NCBI GenBank assembly: GCA_947503895.1
Contig: CANNFT010000005.1
Span: 248,001-312,000, forward strand
DNA from: an uncultured Saccharospirillaceae bacterium
Lineage (GTDB): Bacteria; Pseudomonadota; Gammaproteobacteria; Pseudomonadales; Oceanobacteraceae
Reading direction: 5' to 3'
DNA length: 64,000 bases
The notes under the pieces were generated by a model. The model was not told the origin of the DNA, ran no database searches, and was given only the letters and a program-made list of their open reading frames with translations. Of this stretch, positions 53,225 through 61,735 are shown one piece after another. Position numbers and translations under genes: made by a program. Numbering within the stretch: the first letter of the stretch is position 1; every line of letters starts with the position of its first letter.

Positions 53225-53557
53225 GTGAAATATCTGTTAGTCAGTGGGTTGGCGTTGATGATGACGGCGGTCATCTACGCTCAAGACCCAAACACCTATC
53301 ATTTAGAAACCCTATTTGGCATCAGCGCCACGGAGAATGGATTGCTGGTGGATGTAAAAAGTATGGGGTGTACCAACAGCCAAGATTTTTATGTTGCAAA
53401 ATACGAGACCCCAAAAGGCTTTGAAATCGCCATACTGAAACAAACCGTGGATCGGTGTCGAAAGCGTGAAAAAATTATCTCGGTTCAGCTACCGCTTGAC
53501 GCTGATGCGAAAAGTGCGCACCTTAGAATACTTAATCCGATTCAACTGCGCCCTTAG
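53225..53557 (+). CDS. small secreted hypothetical protein paired with outer-membrane barrel protein
   Basis: Protein of 110 residues from the GTG at 53225, which has GGAGAG six bases upstream and opens a signal peptide (VKYLLVSGLALMMTAVIYAQ). The in-frame TTG at 53159 would bury the signal. The mature chain contains TENGLLVDVKSMGCTNSQDF and KQTVDRCRKREKIISVQLPL, with two cysteines that could pair. The sequence looks like a small beta-rich periplasmic protein. The stop is 3 bases before the next start, so the two genes are translated as a unit and probably act together. No family is named. Confidence 0.75.
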   Translation: MKYLLVSGLALMMTAVIYAQDPNTYHLETLFGISATENGLLVDVKSMGCTNSQDFYVAKYETPKGFEIAILKQTVDRCRKREKIISVQLPLDADAKSAHLRILNPIQLRP

Positions 53558-53560
53558 CCC

Positions 53561-54361
53561 ATGAATGTGTCCCAAGCCTTTCTTTTCCTGTTAATGATTC
53601 TCTTATGGATACCCACTGTTCATGCCTATGAACGCGTCACATTAGGGGTGGCATCCTATTATTATGAAGGTGATTACGGACTCGAAGAAACGACCTTCAC
53701 ATGGGTTCAACAAATATCTGCAAAATATCAGCGCGATGCCTGGAGCGGTCAATTGAGTTTGCCTTATATTTCTCAGGACGGGCCTGCCTATTATGAATTT
53801 ATTGACGTGGGTACTGTGGAAAATCCTGACGTCGATGAGCTGGTTTTAGTCAGAGAGAAACGCTCCGGTATGGGCGATCCAACCGCCACCTTGGCTTACA
53901 GTTGGCCCAAGCGCAGTCGCAATGGTCGCTGGACATTGTCAGGTCGCTATAAAGCGCCGATCGCTGATGAAGACGCCGGTTTGTCAAACGGTCGTCAAGA
54001 AGTGAGCGGCAGTTTATCGCGAAGCTGGCGTATCCATCACTGGATGTTAAATGGAAGAGCCGGTCTGCAATGGCGCGAAGCAAAAGAGGGGTACGATAAT
54101 AGTCGGCGCGTGCAAATCAGTTTAGGCAGCCTCTATTTTTTGAATAACCGAACCGGTGTTGGGGTTTCTTACTATCAGCGAATGGGATTAAGCAGTGCCA
54201 GTGACCCCATCAAAACGCTCAGCGCACAAATGCGCTATCGACTCACACCCAGTTGGCAAATCGGTGCGAATTATGGTCGAGGGTTAACAGAGAGCACCTC
54301 CGATCAATTTATAGGGCTGCAAATCAGCTATGCTAAAGGGTGGCGTTCGAGTAGCCGGTAA
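53561..54361 (+). CDS. putative outer-membrane beta-barrel protein
   Basis: Protein of 266 residues with a signal peptide (FLFLLMILLWIPTVHA). The mature chain has alternating hydrophobic/polar strands with aromatic girdles throughout (RVTLGVASYYYEGDYGLEET; RWTLSGRYKAPIADEDAGLS; RTGVGVSYYQRMGL; SWQIGANYGRGLTES). This fits a 10-12 strand barrel, although the C-terminus (YAKGWRSSSR) lacks the final Phe found in many. It begins 3 bases after the preceding secreted protein gene. Possible roles are transport or adhesion of the small partner; neither is shown. The overall pattern resembles transporter-like DUFs annotated from similar operons. Confidence 0.72.
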   Translation: MNVSQAFLFLLMILLWIPTVHAYERVTLGVASYYYEGDYGLEETTFTWVQQISAKYQRDAWSGQLSLPYISQDGPAYYEFIDVGTVENPDVDELVLVREKRSGMGDPTATLAYSWPKRSRNGRWTLSGRYKAPIADEDAGLSNGRQEVSGSLSRSWRIHHWMLNGRAGLQWREAKEGYDNSRRVQISLGSLYFLNNRTGVGVSYYQRMGLSSASDPIKTLSAQMRYRLTPSWQIGANYGRGLTESTSDQFIGLQISYAKGWRSSSR

Positions 54362-54429
54362 CGACCACCTGTATTGAATTTTATCGACGCTCGTCTGCAT
54401 GGATGGAGGGGGTAAAGCGAAGCAGGAAA

Positions 54430-54468
54430 TCAGAGCCGAGAGTCAAATTGACTTTATAGAGGTGCCCT
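54430..54468. repeat. dispersed 40-bp repeat, copy 2
   Basis: Begins TCAGAGCCGAGAGTCAAATT and ends GACTTTATAGAGGTGCCCT. It matches 39003-39042 with four substitutions and one indel. Read on the minus strand it would encode a similar tail (GTSIKSI and stop) to the end of the Crp/Fnr-like gene, but no gene lies upstream here. Confidence 0.8.
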
Positions 54469-54568
54469 ATACTCTATACTGATCATTTGCTGACTGCCAT
54501 TTATAGCTGAATATTGCCTATGCACAATAAACATTTTCAACGTCAGTTTATTCGCCAAGCGTTAGTTG

Positions 54569-55408
54569 ATGATTGTGGTCAGATTTTTTAGCTATTTTAT
54601 TATTCTGCTTTATGCACAATTAGGCTGGTCTGATCCCAGTGTGGACCGTATTGCCAACGATGATTTATCGCTCCCTAATCATGCCTCTTCACTTCCGTTT
54701 AAGATTGTCGCAAATCCTCAAGCGCCCTATAAATTTGAAAACGATGGTCTACCCGCGGGTATCGACTACGATGTGATTTCAATAGTGATGGCAGAATTGG
54801 AAATTCCATTTGAACTTCGATTTATTCAGTCCGACGGCCGCATTCATGCCTTGGCTAAGTCTGGCGACATTGATATGGCGTTATTATTTTCTAAAACAGC
54901 AGATCGAGAAAAATATCTGCACTACCCACAAGAGTCTTATGTCGACATCAGCTGGCACTTTTTTATCCTAAAGACACGGGAAAACGATATTCGTTTTGAA
55001 ACGTTATCGGATTTACGTGGGCTGGTAATTGGGGCAACACGGGATATTGCCTACACGGAGGAATTTTGGCAATCAGGGTTAAAATTAGATCGCGTGACGG
55101 GTAATCATTTGCAGTTGCCTAAATTGCAAAATGGGCGTATTGACGCCGTGCCATTAAATACCATCAGCACGCTATATCAAATACATCAAGATCCTAGACT
55201 CAGTAATATCACGTTTCTTGACACCGCTTTAAAAAAGAAAGCTTATTACAACGTGATTAGTCGGCGTTCTCAACATCCTGATACGAAAAAGGTGATAAGT
55301 CATTACGACGCTATTATATTAGCGTTAAAACGCAATGGAAAAATCAAAGAAATATACCAGCGTTATCTTGGGCGCTCAGAATTATTGTGCCAAGCGATAG
55401 ATTGTTGA
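54569..55408 (+). CDS. periplasmic solute-binding protein, family 3 (orphan)
   Basis: Protein of 279 residues with a signal peptide (MIVVRFFSYFIILLYAQLGWS). A TTG immediately upstream is also in frame, and neither start has a strong ribosome-binding site. The mature part has the family 3 binding-protein layout: FKIVANPQAPYKFENDGLPA, GIDYDVISIVMAELEIPFEL, DMALLFSKTADREKYLHYP and the hinge DLRGLVIGATRDIAYTEEFW. Such proteins bind amino acids or small polar ligands. No transporter components are adjacent, so it may pair with remote ones or serve sensing. It ends within a symmetrical hairpin that separates it from the convergent propeller lipoprotein. Confidence 0.82.
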   Translation: MIVVRFFSYFIILLYAQLGWSDPSVDRIANDDLSLPNHASSLPFKIVANPQAPYKFENDGLPAGIDYDVISIVMAELEIPFELRFIQSDGRIHALAKSGDIDMALLFSKTADREKYLHYPQESYVDISWHFFILKTRENDIRFETLSDLRGLVIGATRDIAYTEEFWQSGLKLDRVTGNHLQLPKLQNGRIDAVPLNTISTLYQIHQDPRLSNITFLDTALKKKAYYNVISRRSQHPDTKKVISHYDAIILALKRNGKIKEIYQRYLGRSELLCQAIDC

Positions 55409-55444
55409 TTGCATTTGCTACAGAGGACTGAACGCAAATGCAAT
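55408..55444. terminator. hairpin between convergent genes
   Basis: ATTGCATTTGC / GCAAATGCAAT, perfect 11-bp stem with a 15-base loop, starting at the last base of the solute-binding protein stop codon. No T-run follows; it is probably a shared terminator. Confidence 0.65.
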
Positions 55445-55495
55445 TCGATCGGTTAGGTTTACGCTTAATTGGACTGACGCTTATTTCGGTTGACG

Positions 55496-56728
55496 CTAGT
55501 TGGGTTGACTGAATTTGGCAAGGTGAATGCCAATGCCGTCTTCGGCTGTGACGACAGACGTACTGATCAAAGCAGAATCGTTAAACGTCATGATACTGCC
55601 GGTGGTGACATCGCCAGCCAGTGACGTGTTATGAGTGGCGATCAGCTCACCATTGGAATTCAAAACGCCGCTGTGTCCTGCGCCAGTGATGATCAGTTGG
55701 CCGTTTGATAATTTTGCCATATCTTGGATCGGCCCAGTATCATCCGAAAATTGCCATAGGTTTTTTCCATTTTGGTTTAAGGCGAAAACCGCTCGTTGGT
55801 TAAGATCTGAAACCGCCACCAACAGTTGCTTTGACGATGCAATTAATTGAGGCTTACCTTGAATGGTAAAACCTTCTTTCTTCTCCAGTGATCGAGTCCA
55901 CTGCAGTTGCCCAGACGCAGAGATTTTTTCAAGGGTATTCGTATGACCGTTTAACGAAGGGGTGAGGAGAATGGCATTGCCTTGGTCATCTAATTCGAGG
56001 TTGACGCGTAAACTGTAAGATTCGGCTTCCGTTTTTGAGCGAGCGTATTCTGATACTGGCTCTCCCTCAAATGAATAATGCTGCACGCCATATCGACTGC
56101 CGACAAATATCTCACCTGTTTCATTGAGTTCGACATCCCAGGCTTTTTCCGCGTGCGGTATGGAAAACTGAATGTTGCCATCCAGTGATATTTTATGAGT
56201 GGAATAACCTGTGACAAAAATGGCGTTATTTGAAATTTCTATATCGTGAGCATCGTGAAATTGACTGGTTTCCGTTGACCAGATTTGTTGACCATCTGCA
56301 TTCAACTTCATGACAAAGGAACTGAGTAGCGGACGCTCACCACTGTAGGCACGTCGATGACCGACCGCATAAATATTACCGTCAAGGTCGGTGACAATAT
56401 CTTGTAGTGCCTCATCCACATTATTGAAGGCGATATCCGTTTTATGGCTTTGGCTTTGAATGTGCCAAACGAGGTTGCCAAATGCATCGAACTTGGCGAC
56501 TAAACCATGCTCCTGACGTGGTTGGCCCGCGATCACGTGTGTGCCAGCCACTATATAGTCGCCATTGGAATCAGTGGTGGATGCTTTAACCCATTCAATG
56601 TTGTGGGCTTGGTTTTTTTGAGTGGTAAAAATCGTTTCCCAGTCGGGTGTGAGTTCGACGGTGCAAGCCGTCATGGTTAGAACGGAAAACCCCGTTAAGA
56701 AACGTTTTGGATTTTGACCCATGCTCAT
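55496..56728 (-). CDS. beta-propeller lipoprotein (PQQ/SBBP-like repeats)
   Basis: Protein of 410 residues; GGAG lies eight bases before the ATG. The N-terminus is a lipoprotein signal (lipobox LTMTAC). The chain is a series of about 45-residue units in which a short strand of the form GNIYAVGH or GDYIVAGT is followed by LVAKFDAFGNLVWHIQ or KLNADGQQIWST. This is the look of a beta-propeller with PQQ-like or SBBP repeats, about seven to eight blades. Such proteins are structural or scaffold components in the periplasm or outer membrane. The function here is unknown, and the neighbours (two solute-binding proteins) give no firm clue. Confidence 0.78.
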   Translation of the reverse strand: MSMGQNPKRFLTGFSVLTMTACTVELTPDWETIFTTQKNQAHNIEWVKASTTDSNGDYIVAGTHVIAGQPRQEHGLVAKFDAFGNLVWHIQSQSHKTDIAFNNVDEALQDIVTDLDGNIYAVGHRRAYSGERPLLSSFVMKLNADGQQIWSTETSQFHDAHDIEISNNAIFVTGYSTHKISLDGNIQFSIPHAEKAWDVELNETGEIFVGSRYGVQHYSFEGEPVSEYARSKTEAESYSLRVNLELDDQGNAILLTPSLNGHTNTLEKISASGQLQWTRSLEKKEGFTIQGKPQLIASSKQLLVAVSDLNQRAVFALNQNGKNLWQFSDDTGPIQDMAKLSNGQLIITGAGHSGVLNSNGELIATHNTSLAGDVTTGSIMTFNDSALISTSVVTAEDGIGIHLAKFSQPN

Positions 56729-57098
56729 GCCATTTGCTCCACTTTTTATTAAATGAAAAGAATAAAAAAATCGTAAACAAATGTACCAATAACGACAAGG
56801 AAAACTGACGATAAGAGGTAAATATAAAGATAAAGTATGAGGGATGATGTATTTTTAATGACTGAGTAAAAGCACTAATCAATCATTTTGATGGGGTTGT
56901 GTTAGATGTGTGCGGTATTTTAGTGCAAATAAACGGCTCAATAATAAAACGTGCGAAAATAAATTGATTTAGATCAGTCAATATTTTCATATTTAGGTCA
57001 CGGTATTGTCATAATGCTCTATCGCCTGCGGTGGGTTGACTCAGACACAATGAATCTGAGTCATTAAGCATCTCAATGATTGACGTTATTGATTGAGG
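56729..57098. other. intergenic region
   Basis: Between two leftward genes; AT-rich. It should carry the promoter of the propeller lipoprotein and the 3' end of the solute-binding protein transcript. A repeated phrase GATTGACGTTATTGATTGAG lies near 57078-57097. No gene is seen. Confidence 0.45.
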
Positions 57099-57845
57099 TT
57101 ATTGATTGGCCAAATAGAAGCCAATCACTTCATCGTATTTACCCGTATTTTTAATATGCTGAAGTCCTGCATCCAATTGTTCCATAAGCTGTACGGTATC
57201 GGGATGTTTTTTGGAAAACGCCACATAAAGATTCGTATCGTAAACCACGGTTTTATGTAAGCCGACTTTACGGCCATTATCGGCACTGAACGCTTTTTTC
57301 AAAAAATAGTAACCCACGTATTTATTTGCAATGAACGCATCAATTTTACCGTCGAGTAAATTTTGAATATTTTCAGTTTGGTTTTTCGCGGGCAGATAAG
57401 ATAAGTCATGCTGTTTGTAAAAATCCACATGAGCATAGCCATCGATTCCGCCTAGTCGATATTGAGATAAATCACTGGGCGTCTCCCAGTGAAAGTTCGA
57501 GTCGTGTCGGTAGAAAAAAACAGACTCCGCTTTAATCAGCGGCTCCCTTGGGAAAATAACATCCGATGCTCTAGTTTGCGTCTTTTGCCAAGGAAAGCTG
57601 GCGACGGTATCGCCATCGAGCAATGCTTGGTAAGACTGATCCCAATCGTGGTACTCGACATGTGTGCGTATATGGCTATACCGTAATGCACGCTTAACCA
57701 GGGCAACGGCCAAATTAGCAAGCCGATCATCTGACGATGTAAACGGTCCCCATTCTCCCACCATAAAGGTCGCGCTGTCTTTCGCGTGAACGGCGCTTGA
57801 TACACAGAGTAATCCTAACAAGATTAATGTTTTGAAATTGATCAC
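57099..57845 (-). CDS. periplasmic solute-binding protein, family 3 (orphan)
   Basis: Protein of 248 residues from a GTG; no other start lies before the signal peptide INFKTLILLGLLCVSSAVHA. The mature part begins FMVGEWGPFTSSDDRLANLA, followed by VALVKRALRYSHIRTHVEYH, the substrate block SFPWQKTQTRASDVIFPREP and the hinge LSQYRLGGIDGYAHVDF. The C-terminal VQLMEQLDAGLQHIKNTGKY is the usual last helix. It belongs to the amino-acid-binding type, with a divergent N-terminus that recalls polar-amino-acid sensors. No ABC permease or ATPase lies nearby. It is the third orphan of this type in the window. Confidence 0.82.
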   Translation of the reverse strand: MINFKTLILLGLLCVSSAVHAKDSATFMVGEWGPFTSSDDRLANLAVALVKRALRYSHIRTHVEYHDWDQSYQALLDGDTVASFPWQKTQTRASDVIFPREPLIKAESVFFYRHDSNFHWETPSDLSQYRLGGIDGYAHVDFYKQHDLSYLPAKNQTENIQNLLDGKIDAFIANKYVGYYFLKKAFSADNGRKVGLHKTVVYDTNLYVAFSKKHPDTVQLMEQLDAGLQHIKNTGKYDEVIGFYLANQ

Positions 57846-58138
57846 GAAGAATGTGCCTATCTTTTGGTGGGAGTATTTTTGAGGGCGATTATGAGTTTTA
57901 CTCAGTAGCTGTCAACTTTTCGTATTGAAATGCAGTCTATTAATAATATTGTTTTTATTATTACGTGCCAAAGTGCGTTTTGTGTTTTAAAAGAAGGGGT
58001 ATTGCTGACTATTTAGATAAATTTTTACCGCTCTTTTGAGTTTGACGACAATCAAGAAAGCGGTAGCGAATGAACCCGTTACGAAGCAGGCCTGTCATAC
58101 AGAGCACGTGTCAAAAACAGCGCAATGATATTTTAAAA

Positions 58139-59446
58139 TTAAACCAACTCAGGCCATTCTAATTGTTTGCGAAACCACTTCATGGCTTTTCGATATGCAT
58201 TAGTGTTGGTATAGCCCTGATGTCTATCAGATTGAACATAACCGACACCGCCACCTAGATCCGGTTCGGGTCCGTTGATCATCGACTCAATTTTTTTCGC
58301 CTTATGTGGATCGTGTTTCTGTGCATCAATGGTGAGTGCAATCAAATGAGCCATATCATCAAACAGTTTGTAAGCGCCGCCGTTTGTTTCAATAAAGCCA
58401 TTGATGAATAAATTAGGAATGGATGGATTAAAAACTTTCATAAAGGTTTCAGGGCGATGATGTTTCCACTGGAAGTATTGATCGTTGAGATAGGGTATTC
58501 GCCATTGATAACCGGTTGCGAGAATCACAAGATCGGCTTGGACCTGAGATTGATCGACGAAGTGCACACGATCACCGTCTAAATAATCAATGTCCGGTTT
58601 GGCGTGAAGATCGCCGTGTTGTAAATAATGCAGTATTTGCGTATTTAAAATAGGATGACTGGCAAATATTTTGTGGTCGGGTTTCGGAAGGTTTAATCGA
58701 GTGAGATCACCGTTCAATAATTTTAACAACAGACCAAATGATCGTTGTTGCAAGGGTAGAGGCACCCAATTTGAGCGTGCGCCAAATTCATCTGCAGGCA
58801 CGCCAAAAACATGTTTGGGGACAAAGTGGTAACCTCTTCTAAGACTGATATAAGCCTCATCTGCCATAAACGCCGCGTCACAGGCTATATCAACACCGGA
58901 GTTGCCAGCGCCTACCACCACCACTTTCTTATTTTCTAAAGCAGTGCTCTTGCGATATTCCACTGCATGCAAAACTTTTCCGGAGAATGCGTCTTCACCT
59001 TTTAACGTGGGCCGATTAGGGTGCCAATTGGTACCATTCGCACAGACCAACCATCCAAACGTGTGTTGCTCACCTTGCTCTGTGGTCAATTGCCACTGCT
59101 CATTTACCAACTCAGCCTGTGTGATTTTAGTATTGAACCGAATATGTTGATTGAGTTGGTATTGCTCACTGAATCGTTGAATGTATTGCAGTATTTGCCG
59201 GTTGGAAGGGTAGTCCGGATACGATTCAGGCATCGGGAATCCGTAATGGCCAGACATGTTTTTAGAGGAAATAAAATGGGCGGAGTCATACATCGGGCTG
59301 CCTGCGTGCTCCACATCCCAAATACCGCCGACTTGGTGATGTGCTTCAAAAATAACAAACGCTATATTTTGAGCCGCTAATGCCCGCCCCATAGATAGAC
59401 CTGCAGGTCCTGCTCCAATAATGGCAACGGCTTGTTCGGTGTTCAT
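58139..59446 (-). CDS. flavin-containing monooxygenase
   Basis: Cytosolic flavoprotein of 435 residues; AGGAA lies seven bases before the ATG. The FAD-binding GxGxxG is in VAIIGAGPAGLSMGRALA, followed by VGGIWDVEHAGSPMYDSAHF, which is close to the FMO/BVMO pattern. The NADPH site is KKVVVVGAGNSGVDIACDAA (about 175-195). VILATGYQWRIPY near 305 is the conserved ATG-type motif of the family. It should use NADPH and oxygen to oxygenate a heteroatom or ketone. The substrate is unknown. A divergent TetR gene 360 bp away may regulate it, which would be the usual arrangement; this is inference. Confidence 0.9.
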   Translation of the reverse strand: MNTEQAVAIIGAGPAGLSMGRALAAQNIAFVIFEAHHQVGGIWDVEHAGSPMYDSAHFISSKNMSGHYGFPMPESYPDYPSNRQILQYIQRFSEQYQLNQHIRFNTKITQAELVNEQWQLTTEQGEQHTFGWLVCANGTNWHPNRPTLKGEDAFSGKVLHAVEYRKSTALENKKVVVVGAGNSGVDIACDAAFMADEAYISLRRGYHFVPKHVFGVPADEFGARSNWVPLPLQQRSFGLLLKLLNGDLTRLNLPKPDHKIFASHPILNTQILHYLQHGDLHAKPDIDYLDGDRVHFVDQSQVQADLVILATGYQWRIPYLNDQYFQWKHHRPETFMKVFNPSIPNLFINGFIETNGGAYKLFDDMAHLIALTIDAQKHDPHKAKKIESMINGPEPDLGGGVGYVQSDRHQGYTNTNAYRKAMKWFRKQLEWPELV

Positions 59447-59631
59447 GTCTTGTTTCCTGATACGTTGAGTCCATCCTTCGTGCTTTCCGGTGGTCGAATT
59501 GAATCAATTGGAAATAGCGTTTTAGGTGCACCCAAAGGTTTTATTTTTATATTTTTGTTGGCATGTGTTCAGGTCGATAGCCCAAACGCAGTGCGATCAT
59601 CACACCGGTTGGGTGTTGAGTATGCCGACCC

Positions 59632-59689
59632 AAACCTTAAACTTATTCAGTTTTTCCTGTCAATCAAAAGCTGAATAAGTTTAAGGTTT
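59632..59689. promoter_or_regulatory. 19-bp perfect inverted repeat in divergent FMO/TetR region
   Basis: AAACCTTAAACTTATTCAG (59632-59650) and its exact reverse complement (59671-59689) flank a 20-base spacer. It lies between divergent starts (59446 and 59810), where a terminator would not be expected, although the right arm ends GGTTTTG. It may be a binding region for the TetR protein or a transposon-like remnant. Confidence 0.7.
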
Positions 59690-59809
59690 TGCTATGAAGG
59701 TGAAATCAAGCGTATGATGTGCCAAAGGTATGGTGTGTCAGAGTTTGTACCTGGCGTTCACCCCATTAAACGAAGACAGGCGTGATCCTTTGCATATTGG
59801 TAAAAAGAA

Positions 59810-60493
59810 ATGGCTGTGAAGCAAACGGCAACGAAACCCTCTGCCACAGGGGTAAGCCAGCGTGCGCCATCACAAGCGCGTTCTCGTGCACGAGTGGACA
59901 GCATTCTAAACGCGGCTAAAGCCCTCATTCGGGAACAAGGCAGTGCACAGCTTAAGATACAAGATATTGCCGAACGCGCGGGTATTACTGCTGGCTCAAT
60001 GTATCAATATTTCCCAAATAAAGCGGCGATTCTGGAAGCGCTAGCCCAGCAAAATATAGAAATGGTTCGGCAACATTTATTAGGCAGCCTGCCTCCCATC
60101 GAGAGCCAAGCAGATTGCATTGACGCTTTTCGCTTAATCGTCGATCGCTACTTTTCACTTTATCGCTCAGAGCCCGCGTTACGGGACATTTGGGTCAGCA
60201 TGGCGGCGGATAAAAATTTAAAGGCCATGGATCTCGAAGACAGTCGATACAATGCCGAGCTAGTTTTCAAAGCAATCGGGTCGCATTTTGCTAAAAAGCA
60301 TCACCCGAAGCTGAAACGATTTTTGTATTTATTAATGCATTGGACAGGCGCCACCGTACAATTAGCTTTGGCTGAAGAAGCGTCCACGCAACGTAGTGCG
60401 GCTGCGGGGCGAAAAGAAGCGAACAAACTCATTCATTTATTCAAGGAGGTGATATCAATCGAGTTGATAGAAGGGATATTCCAAGACGAGTAA
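59810..60493 (+). CDS. TetR family transcriptional regulator
   Basis: Protein of 227 residues. The N-terminal 65 residues contain the TetR helix-turn-helix: ARVDSILNAAKALIREQGSA, then LKIQDIAERAGITAGSMYQY, ending FPNKAAILEALAQQ. The rest is the helical ligand-binding and dimer domain (DCIDAFRLIVDRYFSLYRSE). The first 28 residues are a Lys/Thr/Ser/Arg-rich extension common in these proteins. It probably represses a neighbouring or own gene; the divergent flavin monooxygenase is the obvious candidate, with the 19-bp inverted repeat between them. The ligand is unknown. Confidence 0.92.
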   Translation: MAVKQTATKPSATGVSQRAPSQARSRARVDSILNAAKALIREQGSAQLKIQDIAERAGITAGSMYQYFPNKAAILEALAQQNIEMVRQHLLGSLPPIESQADCIDAFRLIVDRYFSLYRSEPALRDIWVSMAADKNLKAMDLEDSRYNAELVFKAIGSHFAKKHHPKLKRFLYLLMHWTGATVQLALAEEASTQRSAAAGRKEANKLIHLFKEVISIELIEGIFQDE

Positions 60494-60665
60494 AGCGGGC
60501 ACCTCTCACGGACTGACGCTTGAGTCATCCTGCGATGCCTCTGTAACATTCGCTCGTCGTCGCTATTGACCTGACTATAACTTCACACTTTATGCTCTCT
60601 AACACACTGGGTCGGCGACAATTGAGCGCTGACAGAGCCCTCATCACCAAAGAGGTTAGAGCGTT

Positions 60666-61097
60666 ATGCTTGTATCCCACTCGCCTTCAACACGGTCATT
60701 ATCCGAACTGGACGATGCGCGGTTTCTCGCGCAATTTGAACAACTTACATTGGACAAACGCCTGTTTAACCACCATGGCCACTTACGCATTGCGTGGCTA
60801 TATTTAGAGCAGTATCCATTAGAGCAAGCGAGTATCAAAACCTGTCAGGGGATAAGTGCATACGCGCAAGCTTTAGGGGCGAGCACCAAGTTTCACTGGA
60901 CGATCACGGATGCCATGGTGCGGATTATTCATGCGCGAAGAAGGCAACCGTATCAGAGCTTTGAAGATTTCCTAGCTCAGCATCAGGATTTGGTTATGTC
61001 GGCAGAGCAGGTACTGCTAACGTATTTCACACCCGCTCAGTTAGCTCATCCGGATAGTCGCATGAAGCGAATAAAACCTGAAAAGCAGGACTTTTAA
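60666..61097 (+). CDS. conserved hypothetical protein with HHGHLRIAWLYL motif
   Basis: Soluble, mostly helical protein of 143 residues. The motif FNHHGHLRIAWLYLEQYPLE, followed by GASTKFHWTITDAMVRIIHA, resembles an uncharacterised family with a His-rich H-x-x-H-L-R-x-A-W motif and a later H-x-T-I-T segment, perhaps metal binding. I know of no assigned function. No signal peptide is visible. The stop (TAA) is one base before the start of the MerR gene (TAATATG), so the two are translationally linked, and the MerR protein probably controls this gene or an activity linked to it. Confidence 0.78.
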   Translation: MLVSHSPSTRSLSELDDARFLAQFEQLTLDKRLFNHHGHLRIAWLYLEQYPLEQASIKTCQGISAYAQALGASTKFHWTITDAMVRIIHARRRQPYQSFEDFLAQHQDLVMSAEQVLLTYFTPAQLAHPDSRMKRIKPEKQDF

Positions 61098-61098
61098 T

Positions 61099-61677
61099 AT
61101 GTTAACCATTGGCGAAGTGGTGAAGCGATTTCATTTGTCGCGCAGTACGCTCATTTATTACGACAAAATCGGTTTGTTAAAGCCATCGGGCCGCAGTCAA
61201 CATCAATATCGACAGTACACAGATGAAGACTTAAAGCGCATGGAGAAAATTGCGTTGTATAAGCAAGCGGGGTTGTCGCTCAAGGACATCAACATTCAGC
61301 TGACGCGCGATCATGAGCAACATGACGACCAACCTTTAAACCGTGCACCGAGCAGTACGGAATTATTGGAGCGGCGTTTGCAGCAGCTCAATCAAGATAT
61401 TCATGCCTTACGACAACAGCAACATTTGATTATTCATTTATTGGGTCATGAGGCATTGCAGCACAGCCGTTCTGTGTTATCGAAAGACCAATGGGTAAAG
61501 ATTCTGCAAGCGTCCGGTATGGATGAGGCGGCCATGAAACAATGGCATATTGAATTTGAACGCAGTATGCCGGAAGCGCACACGGATTTTTTATGGTCTT
61601 TAGGCATCGAAGAGGCGGAAATCAAGACGATAAAAACTTGGTCTGCCATGGGTTTAAAGAACAAGGCAAAAACCTAA
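61099..61677 (+). CDS. MerR family transcriptional regulator
   Basis: Protein of 192 residues. The N-terminal winged helix is typical: MLTIGEVVKRFHLSRSTLIY, then YDKIGLLKPSGRSQHQYRQY and DEDLKRMEKIALYKQAGLSL. A coiled-coil dimer helix follows (about 85-120; LLERRLQQLNQDIHALRQQQ). The C-terminal part (SGMDEAAMKQWHIEFERSMP) resembles effector-binding regions of MerR regulators that sense organic compounds. The cysteines of metal sensors are absent. It is coupled to the preceding hypothetical gene. A hairpin terminator follows directly. Confidence 0.9.
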   Translation: MLTIGEVVKRFHLSRSTLIYYDKIGLLKPSGRSQHQYRQYTDEDLKRMEKIALYKQAGLSLKDINIQLTRDHEQHDDQPLNRAPSSTELLERRLQQLNQDIHALRQQQHLIIHLLGHEALQHSRSVLSKDQWVKILQASGMDEAAMKQWHIEFERSMPEAHTDFLWSLGIEEAEIKTIKTWSAMGLKNKAKT

Positions 61678-61680
61678 GTT

Positions 61681-61707
61681 AGCCGGTCAGCATGAACTGA
61701 ACCGGCT
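61681..61707. terminator. hairpin between convergent genes
   Basis: AGCCGGT / ACCGGCT with an inner CAG / CTG pairing, followed by TTTGCG. It lies between the MerR gene and the leftward GTPase gene and probably serves as an intrinsic terminator. Confidence 0.7.
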
Positions 61708-61735
61708 TTGCGCATGCGCACGGGTTTATTTGTGG

